64,000 nt of DNA, taken from positions 1-64,000 of the forward strand of contig CAZEWG010000007.1 in the NCBI GenBank assembly GCA_964514485.1, read 5' to 3'. Shown here one piece after another: positions 25,036 through 34,334 of the stretch. The notes beneath the pieces were generated by a model. That model made no database searches. It had not been told where the DNA came from and worked only from the letters and a program-made list of their open reading frames with translations. Source of the DNA: JAEZAA01 sp964514485. GTDB taxonomy: Bacteria > Pseudomonadota > Gammaproteobacteria > Pseudomonadales > Oleiphilaceae. The stretch's first letter is position 1. The number at the start of each line of letters is the position of its first letter. The translations under genes were made by a program, and so were the position numbers.

Positions 25036-26111
25036 TTTGGTTGTTTCAGTGGTTGTCGCAGCACGTAGCGGCTTTCGGTGTTTTTCAGTACCTGACATTA
25101 CGGGGCATTCTGGGCGTGTTGACGGCACTGCTGATCGCGTTGTGGGTTGGGCCCTGGATGATCAACAAGCTGCGCTTTTACCAGATTGGCCAGTCGGTGC
25201 GGACGGATGGCCCGCAAAGCCATCTCAGCAAGGCGGGCACTCCCACCATGGGGGGTGCGCTGATTCTGGTGGCCATTGCGATCAGCACCCTGTTGTGGGG
25301 CGATCTTAGCAACCGTTATGTCTGGATTGTGCTGTTGACCACCCTGGCTTTTGGCGCCATCGGCTGGGTGGACGATTACCGCAAGGTCATTGAGAAAAAC
25401 TCCCGGGGACTGCCGGCCCGTTGGAAATACTTCTGGCAGACCGTGGCGGGCTTGATAGCGGCAAGTGTTTTGTTCTGGAGCGCACAGACACCGGCGGAAA
25501 CAAACTTTATTGTGCCGGTCTTTAAAAGTGTGGTGCTCGACCTGGGGCCCGCATTCATCCTGCTGGCGTATCTGGTGATTGTCGGCAGCAGTAATGCGGT
25601 TAACCTGACGGATGGTTTGGATGGCCTGGCCATCATGCCGACCGTGATGGTCGCCGGGGCGTTAGCGGTCTTTGCCTATGCCTCCGGTCACGCGACTTTC
25701 GCCCAGTATTTGCACATTCCCTATGTGGCGGGCAGCGGCGAGCTGGTGATTTTCCTCGGCGCCATCGTGGGAGCGGGGCTGGGCTTTTTGTGGTTCAACG
25801 CCTATCCGGCCCAGGTGTTTATGGGCGACGTCGGGGCGCTGGCCCTGGGGGCTGCCCTGGGGGTGGTCGCGGTGATCGTCCGCCAGGAGATCGTGCTGTT
25901 CATCATGGGCGGGGTGTTCGTGATGGAAACCATCTCGGTGATCCTGCAGGTGGGCTCTTACAAATTGACCGGCCGGCGGATTTTCCGGATGGCGCCTTTG
26001 CACCATCACTTTGAGCTCAAAGGCTGGCCGGAGCCCCGGGTGATCGTACGGTTTTGGATTATGACGGTGGTGCTGGTCCTGATTGGCCTGGCCACCCTGA
26101 AAATTCGCTAG
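25029..26111 (+). CDS. mraY: phospho-MurNAc-pentapeptide translocase
   Basis: MraY transfers phospho-MurNAc-pentapeptide to undecaprenyl phosphate, making lipid I on the inner membrane. From the ATG at 25029 the protein has 360 residues, equal to E. coli, and about ten membrane spans. Signatures present are HLSKAGTPTMGG, the catalytic-type GWVDDYRKV, NLTDGLDGLA, FNAYPAQVFMGDVGALALG and the HHHFELKGW loop. The frame remains open upstream to 24933 inside murF, which is not credible as a start. Confidence 0.96.
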   Translation: MLVWLFQWLSQHVAAFGVFQYLTLRGILGVLTALLIALWVGPWMINKLRFYQIGQSVRTDGPQSHLSKAGTPTMGGALILVAIAISTLLWGDLSNRYVWIVLLTTLAFGAIGWVDDYRKVIEKNSRGLPARWKYFWQTVAGLIAASVLFWSAQTPAETNFIVPVFKSVVLDLGPAFILLAYLVIVGSSNAVNLTDGLDGLAIMPTVMVAGALAVFAYASGHATFAQYLHIPYVAGSGELVIFLGAIVGAGLGFLWFNAYPAQVFMGDVGALALGAALGVVAVIVRQEIVLFIMGGVFVMETISVILQVGSYKLTGRRIFRMAPLHHHFELKGWPEPRVIVRFWIMTVVLVLIGLATLKIR

Positions 26112-26140
26112 TGGCAAGAGCGCTGGAGTAGCAAACGAAC

Positions 26141-27490
26141 ATGGCCCTAATCGCATCGGACAAACTGACCATTGTGGTCGGTCTCGGCAAGACCGGGTTG
26201 TCCTGTGCCCGTTTTCTGGCGGGTATGGGCCGTCCGTTTGCGGTGGTGGATACCCGTTTGGCGCCACCGGGGCTGGACGAGCTGAAAGCCGAACTGCCCC
26301 AGGTGGAAGTGCGGCTGGGGCCGTTGGACGGTGATTTCCTGGCCCAGGCCGACCAGCTGCTGGTGAGCCCGGGGCTGAGCCTGGAGCTGCCGGCGATTCA
26401 ACAGGCCAAACAGGCCGGTGTGGCGATCCGGGGCGATGTGGATCTGTTCCGCCAATACGCCAAGGCGCCGATCATCGCCATTACCGGTTCCAACGGTAAG
26501 AGTACGGTCACCACCCTGGTGGGGGAGATGGCCCGTGCGGCCGGGCGGCGGGTGGCGGTTGGCGGCAACCTGGGCACGCCGGCGCTGGAGTTGCTGGATG
26601 ACGGAGTGGAGCTCTATGTCCTGGAACTGTCGAGCTTTCAGCTGGAGACCCTGTCGGATTTAAATGCCCAGGCGGCGACGGTACTGAACCTGTCAGACGA
26701 CCATATGGATCGGTATCCGAGCTTGCAAGCCTACTATCAGGCGAAGCACCGGATCTTCCAGGGCTGTCGGACGGCGGTGGTCAACAAGGATGAGGCCCTG
26801 AGTGTGCCACTGGTGCGCGAAGGGATGAACGTGATCGCCTTTGCCACCAAGGCGCCTGCCTACCTGCAGGATTTCGGTCTGTTGGAGCGTGGCGGCGAGC
26901 TGTATCTGGCCAAAGGGTTCGAACCTTTGTTGGCCGTGCGGGAACTGAATATCGAAGGGCGCCACAACTACAGCAATGCCTTGGCGGCCCTGGCCCTGGG
27001 CGAAGCGGCCGGGTTGCCGCTGGACAGCATGGTGCAGGCCTTGCGGGAGTACCGGGGGCTGGCGCACCGCTGTCAGCTGGTGGCGGAGCGGGAGGGCGTG
27101 CGTTACGTGGATGACTCCAAGGGCACCAATGTGGGTGCCACGGTTGCCGCCATGCGCAGCCTGGGAGAGATGATCCGGGGCAAGCTGATCCTGATCGCGG
27201 GTGGCGATGGCAAGGGGGCTGATTTTGGCCCGCTGCGGGAACCCGCGGAGCGTTGGGTACGGGCCATGGTGCTGATCGGGCGCGATGGGGAGTTGATCCG
27301 CACCGCACTGACCGGGGCGGTGGCCCGGTTTGACCGAGCGGGCTCCATGCAGGAGGCGGTACAAGCCGCGGCTCGGCTGGCCGAGCCCGGTGACGTGGTG
27401 CTGTTGTCGCCGGCCTGCGCCAGCCTGGATATGTTTCGCGATTACGAAGACCGCGGGCGACAGTTCGCGGAGGCGGTGAAAGCGCTATGA
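26141..27490 (+). CDS. murD: UDP-MurNAc-L-alanine:D-glutamate ligase
   Basis: MurD adds D-glutamate to UDP-MurNAc-L-Ala. The 449-residue protein shows the N-terminal Rossmann-like domain (VGLGKTGLSCARFL), P-loop GSNGKSTVTTL near residue 117, LELSSFQLETL, LNLSDDHMDRY and DDSKGTNVGAT, with the C-terminal LSPACASLDMFRDYEDRGRQF typical of MurD. It starts 29 bases after mraY and overlaps ftsW by 4 bases. Confidence 0.97.
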   Translation: MALIASDKLTIVVGLGKTGLSCARFLAGMGRPFAVVDTRLAPPGLDELKAELPQVEVRLGPLDGDFLAQADQLLVSPGLSLELPAIQQAKQAGVAIRGDVDLFRQYAKAPIIAITGSNGKSTVTTLVGEMARAAGRRVAVGGNLGTPALELLDDGVELYVLELSSFQLETLSDLNAQAATVLNLSDDHMDRYPSLQAYYQAKHRIFQGCRTAVVNKDEALSVPLVREGMNVIAFATKAPAYLQDFGLLERGGELYLAKGFEPLLAVRELNIEGRHNYSNALAALALGEAAGLPLDSMVQALREYRGLAHRCQLVAEREGVRYVDDSKGTNVGATVAAMRSLGEMIRGKLILIAGGDGKGADFGPLREPAERWVRAMVLIGRDGELIRTALTGAVARFDRAGSMQEAVQAAARLAEPGDVVLLSPACASLDMFRDYEDRGRQFAEAVKAL

Positions 27491-28656
27491 GCTCGATCGT
27501 GCAGCAGTTGCGACTCCATGTACAGCAGCCTCTCACCCTGAAGGTGGATCTGTGGCTGCTGGGCATTACCGTCGCCTTGCTGACGATCGGTTTTGTCATG
27601 ATCGCTTCGTCTTCCATGGAAGTGGCGGCGTCTGCGACGGGTAACCCGTTTTATTATGTGCTGCGCCATGGCATCTACCTGGGGCTGGCGCTGACTGCCG
27701 CTGTGGCGGTGTTCACGGTGCCCATCTCCTGGTGGGAAAAGAGCAGTTGGGTGCTGTTGCTGGTGGCCCTGGTGATTCTGCTGGTGGTGTTGTTGCCCGG
27801 TCTTGGCCGCACCGTGAATGGCAGTACCCGTTGGATTGGTTTCGGCGCCTTTAACGTACAGCCCTCCGAGGTGGCAAAGGTCTTTCTGGTGGTTTATGTG
27901 GCGGCCTATCTGGTGCGCCGGCTGGACGAAGTACGCAGCTCCTTGAATGGGGTGGTGAAGCCGATCGGGGTGGTCATGGTGGCGGCATTTTTACTGCTGA
28001 TGGAGCCGGACTTCGGGGCGGTGGTGGTAATGATGGCGTCCGTGGTGGGCATGATTTTCCTGAGCGGCATGCGCGTTAAACACTTTTTAGGGCTGATTGT
28101 TACCTGTCTGGTATCGGTCGCCGTGCTGGCGGTGTCTCAACCCTACCGGTTGAAGCGCTTAACGGCCTACACCGATCCCTGGGCGGATCAGTTCAACACC
28201 GGCTATCAGTTGACCCAGGCGCTGATTGCCTTTGGGCGCGGGGAATGGAGCGGCGTGGGGCTGGGTAACAGTATCCAGAAGCTGTTTTACCTGCCGGAAG
28301 CCCATACGGACTTTTTGTTCGCCATTATCGGCGAAGAGTTTGGCCTGTTGGGCACGGTGACGGTGGTCGTCTTGTTTGCCGCCCTGGTGGCCAGAGCGAT
28401 GATGATAGCCCGCCAGGCCGAGGTACAAGGCCGGCTGTTCGCGGCGTTTTTGGGCTATGGGCTGGCGTTGCTGGTGGGCTGTCAGGCGTTTATCAACCTG
28501 GGCGTGAACACCGGCTTGCTGCCAACCAAAGGGTTGACCTTGCCCTTTATCAGCTATGGCGGCAGTAGCTTGATCATGAGCTGTGTCACCATCGCGATCC
28601 TGCTACGGATTGGTCTGGAAAACACCCAGGCCCAGCCGGAAGGGGGGCGGACATGA
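27487..28656 (+). CDS. ftsW: septal peptidoglycan glycosyltransferase FtsW
   Basis: FtsW is the SEDS-family polymerase that works with FtsI to build septal wall. The 389 residues contain about ten membrane spans. SEDS signatures are GSTRWIGFGAFNVQPSE early, LLMEPDFGAVVV (with the catalytic Asp of the family), the loop AHTDFLFAIIGEEFG, and LPTKGLTLPFISYGGSSL near the end. The start overlaps murD by 4 bases and the end overlaps murG by 4. Confidence 0.97.
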   Translation: MSSIVQQLRLHVQQPLTLKVDLWLLGITVALLTIGFVMIASSSMEVAASATGNPFYYVLRHGIYLGLALTAAVAVFTVPISWWEKSSWVLLLVALVILLVVLLPGLGRTVNGSTRWIGFGAFNVQPSEVAKVFLVVYVAAYLVRRLDEVRSSLNGVVKPIGVVMVAAFLLLMEPDFGAVVVMMASVVGMIFLSGMRVKHFLGLIVTCLVSVAVLAVSQPYRLKRLTAYTDPWADQFNTGYQLTQALIAFGRGEWSGVGLGNSIQKLFYLPEAHTDFLFAIIGEEFGLLGTVTVVVLFAALVARAMMIARQAEVQGRLFAAFLGYGLALLVGCQAFINLGVNTGLLPTKGLTLPFISYGGSSLIMSCVTIAILLRIGLENTQAQPEGGRT

Positions 28657-29741
28657 GCGACCTGCAGGGCAAGACCTTCCTGATCATGGCCGGTGGCACG
28701 GGCGGGCACGTGTTTCCCGCGCTGGCCTGCGCCCAGGAGCTGATTCAGCGTGGTGCGAAGGTGCACTGGCTGGGTTCGCAAAAGGGCATGGAGCGTGACC
28801 TGGTCGGACGAGCGGGCCTGCCGATGTCGTTGATTTCGGTGGAAGGCCTGCGGGGCAAAGGCAAGCTGGCACTGTTGGCGGCCCCTTTCAAGCTGAGTCA
28901 GGCGGTGTTGCAGGCGCTGGCGGTGGTGCGTCGGGTTCGGCCCGACTGCGTGCTGGGCATGGGCGGTTTTGCCAGTGGTCCGGGTGGTTTCGCCGCTTGG
29001 CTGTTGCGTCGCCCGCTGGTGATCCATGAGCAAAATGCCATCGCCGGCTATACCAACCGGATTCTGGCCCGCTTTGCCACCATCGTGCTGGAGGCGTTCC
29101 CCAACTCGTTTGGCACGGGGTTGGCACAGTGTGTGGGAAACCCGGTGCGGGAAGATATTGCCAGCCTGGACGCGCCCGAGCGTCGGCTGGGGCAGCGCCA
29201 TGAGCGGCTTCGGTTGCTGGTGCTGGGTGGCAGCCGAGGGGCTGCGGCGATTAATGAGTGTGTGCCCCGGGCCCTGGCGCTGCTCGATGAGAATTTACGG
29301 CCAGAGGTGATTCACCAGTCTGGCCAGGGCCAGCTCGAAAGTACGCAACAGGCGTACGCCGCCGCAGGTGTGCGCGGCGAGGTGCGGCCGTTTATCAATG
29401 ATATGAAGTCGGTTTATGACTGGGCGGATCTGGTGGTATGCCGGGCGGGCGCCCTGACCCTGGCCGAATTGTGTAGTGCTGGCTTGGGGGCGGTGTTAGT
29501 GCCGTATCCCCATGCGGTGGATGATCATCAGACTGCGAATGCCCGTTATCTGGAACAGAATGGGGCCGCGGTGTTGATGCCACAAGCACAAATGACGCCG
29601 CAGCGGCTGGCAACGGAGCTGGCTGCGCTGTTGGGGGATCGCCAACAATTGGTACGGATGGCGCAGGCAGCGCGCCAGTTGGCCCAACCCAGCGCGACCG
29701 CGGCGGTAGTGGATTACTGTGTGGAGGCAATGAATGGCTGA
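28653..29741 (+). CDS. murG: lipid II synthase MurG
   Basis: MurG adds GlcNAc to lipid I at the inner face of the membrane, completing lipid II. The 362-residue GT-B glycosyltransferase has the N-terminal glycine loop MAGGTGGHVFPALA, the second loop MGGFASGPGG, HEQNAIAGYTNR, the C-domain LVLGGSRGAAAIN, and the UDP-GlcNAc-binding CRAGALTLAEL and PYPHAVDDHQTANA segments. It overlaps ftsW by 4 bases and murC by 8. Confidence 0.97.
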   Translation: MSDLQGKTFLIMAGGTGGHVFPALACAQELIQRGAKVHWLGSQKGMERDLVGRAGLPMSLISVEGLRGKGKLALLAAPFKLSQAVLQALAVVRRVRPDCVLGMGGFASGPGGFAAWLLRRPLVIHEQNAIAGYTNRILARFATIVLEAFPNSFGTGLAQCVGNPVREDIASLDAPERRLGQRHERLRLLVLGGSRGAAAINECVPRALALLDENLRPEVIHQSGQGQLESTQQAYAAAGVRGEVRPFINDMKSVYDWADLVVCRAGALTLAELCSAGLGAVLVPYPHAVDDHQTANARYLEQNGAAVLMPQAQMTPQRLATELAALLGDRQQLVRMAQAARQLAQPSATAAVVDYCVEAMNG

Positions 29742-31203
29742 TTCAGCCCAACATAAAGGACCGGTTACGGCGAAAGGAGTCGTGTGCGATGTGCCTGAGA
29801 TGCGTCGCATCCGTCGCATTCATTTCGTCGGCATCGGTGGGGCTGGCATGTGCGGCATTGCCGAGGTGTTGCTGAACCTGGGCTATCAGATTTCCGGTTC
29901 TGACCTGAAGGCCTCTGCCGTGACCGATCGCCTGAGCAACCTGGGCGCCCGGATCATGTTCGGCCATGCGGCGGAAAACAGCCAGGATGCCGATGTGGTG
30001 GTGATTTCCAGCGCGGTGTCGGACGACAACCCGGAAGTGAGCAGTGCCCGTGAACGGCGGGTGCCGGTGGTGCCCAGGGCGGAGATGTTGGCGGAGATCA
30101 TGCGGTTTCGTCATGGCATTGCGGTGGCGGGAACCCATGGTAAAACCACCACCACCAGCCTGATTGCCACCTTGCTGGCCAAAGGCGGGCTGGATCCCAC
30201 CTTCGTGATTGGCGGCAAGCTCAACAGCCTGGGTACCAATGCCCGGTTGGGGGCGTCCCGGCACCTGGTGGCGGAAGCGGACGAAAGCGATGCCTCTTTT
30301 TTGCACCTGACGCCCATGGTCTCGGTGGTGACGAACATCGACGTGGACCATATGCACACCTATGGCGGCGACTTCGAGAAGCTCAAGCAGACCTTCGTCG
30401 ACTTCCTGCACAACATGCCGTTTTACGGCGTGGCGGTGATGTGCGTTGACGACCCGGGCGTGCGGGAGGTGCTGCCCAGCATCAGCCGCCATGTGGTGAC
30501 CTATGGTATCGACAACCCGGCAGATTACCGGGCGGAAAATATCGTCCAGCGGGAGATGAGCGTGTCGTTTTTGGTCAAGCGCCCCTCCGGCATGGCGGAT
30601 CTGGCGGTGACCATTAATATTCCCGGGCGCCACAACGTCCTGAATTCGCTGGCCAGTATTGCCGTGGCAACGGAGGAGGGCATTTCCGACGAAGCCATTG
30701 TGGCGGGCCTGGAGCAGTTCCAGGGGGTTGGGCGCCGCTTCACGGTTTGCGGAGAGTTCGACACCGGTTGCGGCAAAGTCATGCTGGTGGATGACTATGG
30801 TCATCATCCGCGGGAAGTAGCCGCGGTGATTCAGGCGGTACGGGACGGTTGGCCGGGCCGGCGCCTGGTGACCGTGTTCCAGCCCCATCGTTATAGCCGG
30901 ACCAGTGATCTGTACGAGGACTTTGTACAGGTGTTGTCGGAGGTGGACGCGCTGGTGTTGATGGACGTTTATCCGGCGGGTGAAAAGCCGATTCCCGGCG
31001 CGGACGGACGGGCGTTGTGTCGCAGCATTCGGTTGCGGGGCAAGTTGGAACCCCTGTTTTTGGAGCGGGGACAGAATGTAGAGGAAATTCTGGCGCGGGT
31101 ACTGCAGGACGGAGATATCCTGTTGCTGCAGGGCGCCGGGGACATTGGCGGGGTTGCCTCCCAGCTTGCGGAGAACCAGTTGAACTTACGTGAGTATCTC
31201 TGA
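29734..31203 (+). CDS. murC: UDP-MurNAc:L-alanine ligase
   Basis: MurC starts the peptide stem by adding L-alanine to UDP-MurNAc. The 489-residue protein has a short N-terminal extension (about 22 residues) before the conserved MRRIRRIHFVGIGGAGMCGIAEVL, as in Pseudomonas. It has P-loop GTHGKTTTTS (133-142), EADESDASF, NIDVDHMHTYGGDF, and DDYGHHPREVAA followed by FQPHRYSRT. The ATG lies within the end of murG; an in-frame ATG just before MRRI is a possible alternative. Confidence 0.97.
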   Translation: MADSAQHKGPVTAKGVVCDVPEMRRIRRIHFVGIGGAGMCGIAEVLLNLGYQISGSDLKASAVTDRLSNLGARIMFGHAAENSQDADVVVISSAVSDDNPEVSSARERRVPVVPRAEMLAEIMRFRHGIAVAGTHGKTTTTSLIATLLAKGGLDPTFVIGGKLNSLGTNARLGASRHLVAEADESDASFLHLTPMVSVVTNIDVDHMHTYGGDFEKLKQTFVDFLHNMPFYGVAVMCVDDPGVREVLPSISRHVVTYGIDNPADYRAENIVQREMSVSFLVKRPSGMADLAVTINIPGRHNVLNSLASIAVATEEGISDEAIVAGLEQFQGVGRRFTVCGEFDTGCGKVMLVDDYGHHPREVAAVIQAVRDGWPGRRLVTVFQPHRYSRTSDLYEDFVQVLSEVDALVLMDVYPAGEKPIPGADGRALCRSIRLRGKLEPLFLERGQNVEEILARVLQDGDILLLQGAGDIGGVASQLAENQLNLREYL

Positions 31204-32152
31204 AGTCAGGCCCATGAGAGAGGTGGTAAGTCAGGCCATGAAAGACAGATTTGGAAAGGTGGCAGTGTTGCTGGGAGGGGATTCCTCCGAGCGGGAAGTG
31301 TCCCTGAAAAGCGGTGCCGCGGTATTGGCGGCCCTGGTTTCCCAAGGGGTGGACGCGGTTGCGTACGATCCCCGGGAGCAGGGTTTGGCGGCCCTGGTAG
31401 ATGGCCAGTATGACCGGGCCTTCATCGTGCTCCACGGGCGCGGTGGCGAGGATGGCAAAATGCAGGGGTTTCTGGAGACCCTCGGCCTGCCTTATACCGG
31501 CAGCGGCGTGATGGCCTCCGCGTTGGGCATGGACAAGCTACGGACCAAGCTGATCTGGCAGTCGGCAGGGTTGCCCACACCGGCGTTTCGCATTTTGCAG
31601 GAAGGGGACTCCTTTGCCGAGGTGTTGGCAGAGATTGGCCCGGCGGTGATGGTCAAGCCGGCCCATGAAGGCTCCAGTATCGGTATGTGCCGGGCTGACA
31701 GCGAGGCCCAGTTACAAGAGGCCTTCGCGGAAGCCAAGCGTTACGACGGACTGGTGTTTGCCGAGCAGTGGGTGGATGGCCCGGAATATACGGTCGCCAT
31801 TCTCAATGGCCAGGCCTTGCCGGTGATTGGGTTGAAGACCGAACACACGTTTTACGACTACGAGGCCAAGTACCTCAGTAACGATACCCGTTACCTGCTG
31901 CCTTGCGGCCTGAGTCAGGATGAAGAGCAGCAGTTGCAGGCACTGGCCCTGAAGGCCTTTGAAATGGTCGGTTGCAGCGGTTGGGGACGGGTGGATGTGA
32001 TGCGGGACCAGCAGGGCAATTTCTGGCTGCTGGAAGTCAACACGGTGCCGGGCATGACTGATCACAGCCTGGTGCCCATGGCCGCCAAAGCCGCCGGGAT
32101 GAGCTTTGAGGAGCTGGTGCTGGGGATTTTGGAACAGAGCCTGAACGGTTAG
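31190..32152 (+). CDS. ddl: D-alanine--D-alanine ligase
   Basis: Ddl joins two D-alanines for use by MurF. The 320-residue ATP-grasp enzyme carries KVAVLLGGDSSEREVSLKSG, LHGRGGEDGKMQGFLE, LPYTGSGVMASALGMDK, KPAHEGSSIGM, and the catalytic EVNTVPGMTDHSLVP near the end. The start is uncertain. A GTG at 31190 overlaps murC by 14 bases, whereas ATG at 31238 gives MKDRFGKVAVLLGG, matching the usual N-terminus, with GAGGTGG 11 bases upstream. The longer form is listed because the frame allows it; the shorter is at least as likely. Confidence 0.94.
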   Translation: MSISEVRPMREVVSQAMKDRFGKVAVLLGGDSSEREVSLKSGAAVLAALVSQGVDAVAYDPREQGLAALVDGQYDRAFIVLHGRGGEDGKMQGFLETLGLPYTGSGVMASALGMDKLRTKLIWQSAGLPTPAFRILQEGDSFAEVLAEIGPAVMVKPAHEGSSIGMCRADSEAQLQEAFAEAKRYDGLVFAEQWVDGPEYTVAILNGQALPVIGLKTEHTFYDYEAKYLSNDTRYLLPCGLSQDEEQQLQALALKAFEMVGCSGWGRVDVMRDQQGNFWLLEVNTVPGMTDHSLVPMAAKAAGMSFEELVLGILEQSLNG

Positions 32153-32170
32153 ACAAGGATTGAGCTGAAG

Positions 32171-32992
32171 ATGCGGACGCCAGGGCGAAACCAAAACGGT
32201 AAGAATCGGGTCAAGCGGGGAGCGACACCTTCCCGCACGCCCCGTCAGCCGTTTTCCCTGGCGCCTTATTGGACGCAGGTGCAGGCATTGCCCTGGCGGC
32301 TGATTGGACTGGCGGTGCTGGTGCCTTCGCTGCTGGTGTTGGTGGTGCAAAGCCTGAGCCTGGCTTGGCAGCACTTTGACCGGAATATCGGGCAGATCGA
32401 GATTTCCGGGGAGTTTGAGAATCTGACCCGGGAAACCCTGTATCGGGAGCTGGTGTATCTGACCGAAGAGAGCTTTTTTCTGGTGGACCTGAAAGAGGCC
32501 CAGGCCAAAATTGAAAGCTTGCCCTGGGTGGAGAGCTCCCAGGTGGCACGGGTCTGGCCCAACCGGTTGCACTTTACGGTGAAAGAGCACCAGCCGATTG
32601 CGCTGTGGGGAACCACCCAGCTGTTGAGCCACACCGGCGAGTTGTTTGAGCCAGAGGATCGCAGTCGCTACAGTCACCTGCCTCAGTTGCAGGGGCCGCA
32701 GGGGAGTCAGGGCAGTCTTTGGCAAAACTACGTGCGCTGGAGTCAGGAGCTGAACCTGCTGGGCATGAAAGTGTCCGGAATCAGCCTGGCGGCACGGGGT
32801 GCCTGGGAGCTTGAACTGGAGCAGGGCGTTGTGATCAAGCTGGGGCGTGAGGATCTGCAAGGCAAGATGGATCGCTTGCGGAAGATCTTTCGCGCCGAAC
32901 TTCGGGACAAGCTGCCCGAAATAGAGATATTGGATGCGCGCTATGCCAACGGGCTGGCGGTGCGTTGGAAGGCGCAAGCCAATAACGGTTAA
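32171..32992 (+). CDS. ftsQ: cell division protein FtsQ
   Basis: FtsQ is a bitopic inner-membrane protein that recruits FtsL and FtsB to the septum. The 273 residues show a basic cytoplasmic tail, one membrane span (about 43-65), a POTRA domain beginning at IGQIEISGEFENLTRETLY with ESLPWVESSQVARVWPNRLHFTVKEHQPIALW, and a C-terminal beta domain. Only the POTRA is strongly conserved. It follows ddl by 18 bases and precedes ftsA in the usual order. Confidence 0.95.
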   Translation: MRTPGRNQNGKNRVKRGATPSRTPRQPFSLAPYWTQVQALPWRLIGLAVLVPSLLVLVVQSLSLAWQHFDRNIGQIEISGEFENLTRETLYRELVYLTEESFFLVDLKEAQAKIESLPWVESSQVARVWPNRLHFTVKEHQPIALWGTTQLLSHTGELFEPEDRSRYSHLPQLQGPQGSQGSLWQNYVRWSQELNLLGMKVSGISLAARGAWELELEQGVVIKLGREDLQGKMDRLRKIFRAELRDKLPEIEILDARYANGLAVRWKAQANNG

Positions 32993-33011
32993 TCATTGAG
33001 AGCGGAAGCTT

Positions 33012-34271
33012 GTGGCGTCGTGGAAAGACATGGGAGTTAACAAGCAGTTGGGTGACAAGATGATTGTTGGACTGGATATCGGGACATCCAAAGTGGTTGC
33101 CATCGTGGGCCAGAAAACGGCCGATGGACAAATCGAGATCGTCGGTATCGGCTCCCATCCGTCGCGCGGGTTGAAGCGGGGTGTGGTGGTCAATATCGAG
33201 GTGACGGTACAGGCCATCCAGCGGGCGATCGAAGAGGCGGAGCTGATGGCTGGCTGCCAGATCCACTCGGTGTATGTGGGAATCGCCGGCAGTCATGTGC
33301 GCAGCATGAACTCCCACGGCATTGTGGCAATCCGTGACCGTGAAGTGGTGCAGGCGGATCTGGACCGGGTACTGGATGCCGCCCAGGCGGTGGCGATTCC
33401 AGCCGATCAGAAGATCCTGCACGTGCTGCCCCAGGAGTATGTGATCGACAACCAGGAAGGGATCAAAGAGCCCCTGGGGATGTCGGGCGTGCGCCTGGAG
33501 GCCAAGGTACATCTGGTGACCTGTGCCGTGAACGCCTACCAGAATATTGAGAAGTGCGTGAAGCGTTGCGGCCTGGAAGTGGATGACATCATGCTGGAGC
33601 AGCTGGCGTCCAGCTACGCGGTGCTGACCGATGACGAGAAGGAACTGGGCGTGTGCCTGGTGGATATCGGCGGTGGCACCACGGATATTGCCATCTTTAC
33701 CGGTGGTTCCATTCGTCATACCTCGGTGATTCCGATCGCCGGCGATCAGGTCACCAATGATATCGCCATGGCGTTGCGGACACCGACCCAGAATGCCGAA
33801 GAGATCAAGATCAAGTACGCCTGCGCCCTGACTCAGCTGGCGGGGGCCGATGAAACCATCAAGGTTCCCAGTGTCGGCGACCGCCCGGCGCGGGATCTGT
33901 CCCGTCAGGCGCTGGCGGAGGTGGTCGAGCCCCGTTACGAGGAGCTGTTCACCCTGGTGCAGTCGGAGCTGCGCCGCAGTGGCTATGAAGACCTGGTGGC
34001 GGCGGGAATTGTACTGACCGGCGGCACCTCCCGGATGGAAGGGGTGGTGGAGTTGGCGGAAGAGATTTTTCATATGCCTGTGCGGCTGGCAGTACCACAG
34101 GGTATGACTGGTTTGGCGGATGTTGTAAATAACCCGATGTACTCCACCGGAGTGGGTTTGCTGGTTTACGGCTTCAAACAACAGGAGCTGGGACGAGTAT
34201 TACCGGCCAGACACGATGATTCCTTGAATGTCTTGGAGCGCTTCAAGAATTGGTTCAAGGGTAATTTTTAA
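33012..34271 (+). CDS. ftsA: cell division protein FtsA
   Basis: FtsA is the actin-like protein that ties FtsZ filaments to the inner membrane. The 419-residue protein has the ATPase phosphate loop VGLDIGTSKVVAIVG, the SHMA-type 1C domain, VDIGGGTTDIAIFTGGSI and LTGGTSRMEG. The C-terminal amphipathic targeting helix is the ERFKNWFKGNF segment (about 409-419). The start is GTG at 33012; an ATG at 33030 is possible. It ends directly before the ftsZ leader. Confidence 0.96.
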   Translation: MASWKDMGVNKQLGDKMIVGLDIGTSKVVAIVGQKTADGQIEIVGIGSHPSRGLKRGVVVNIEVTVQAIQRAIEEAELMAGCQIHSVYVGIAGSHVRSMNSHGIVAIRDREVVQADLDRVLDAAQAVAIPADQKILHVLPQEYVIDNQEGIKEPLGMSGVRLEAKVHLVTCAVNAYQNIEKCVKRCGLEVDDIMLEQLASSYAVLTDDEKELGVCLVDIGGGTTDIAIFTGGSIRHTSVIPIAGDQVTNDIAMALRTPTQNAEEIKIKYACALTQLAGADETIKVPSVGDRPARDLSRQALAEVVEPRYEELFTLVQSELRRSGYEDLVAAGIVLTGGTSRMEGVVELAEEIFHMPVRLAVPQGMTGLADVVNNPMYSTGVGLLVYGFKQQELGRVLPARHDDSLNVLERFKNWFKGNF

Positions 34272-34334
34272 TTGAGTTTTGATGACGTCAGTCGAAAAAA
34301 AAGCATAGCTATACCTATAAAAGGAGAAGGGGAG

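Noticed and set aside
34272..34334. TTG start extending FtsZ by 21 residues
   Set aside because: The ATG at 34335 has a very strong ribosome site and gives the conserved FtsZ N-terminus.
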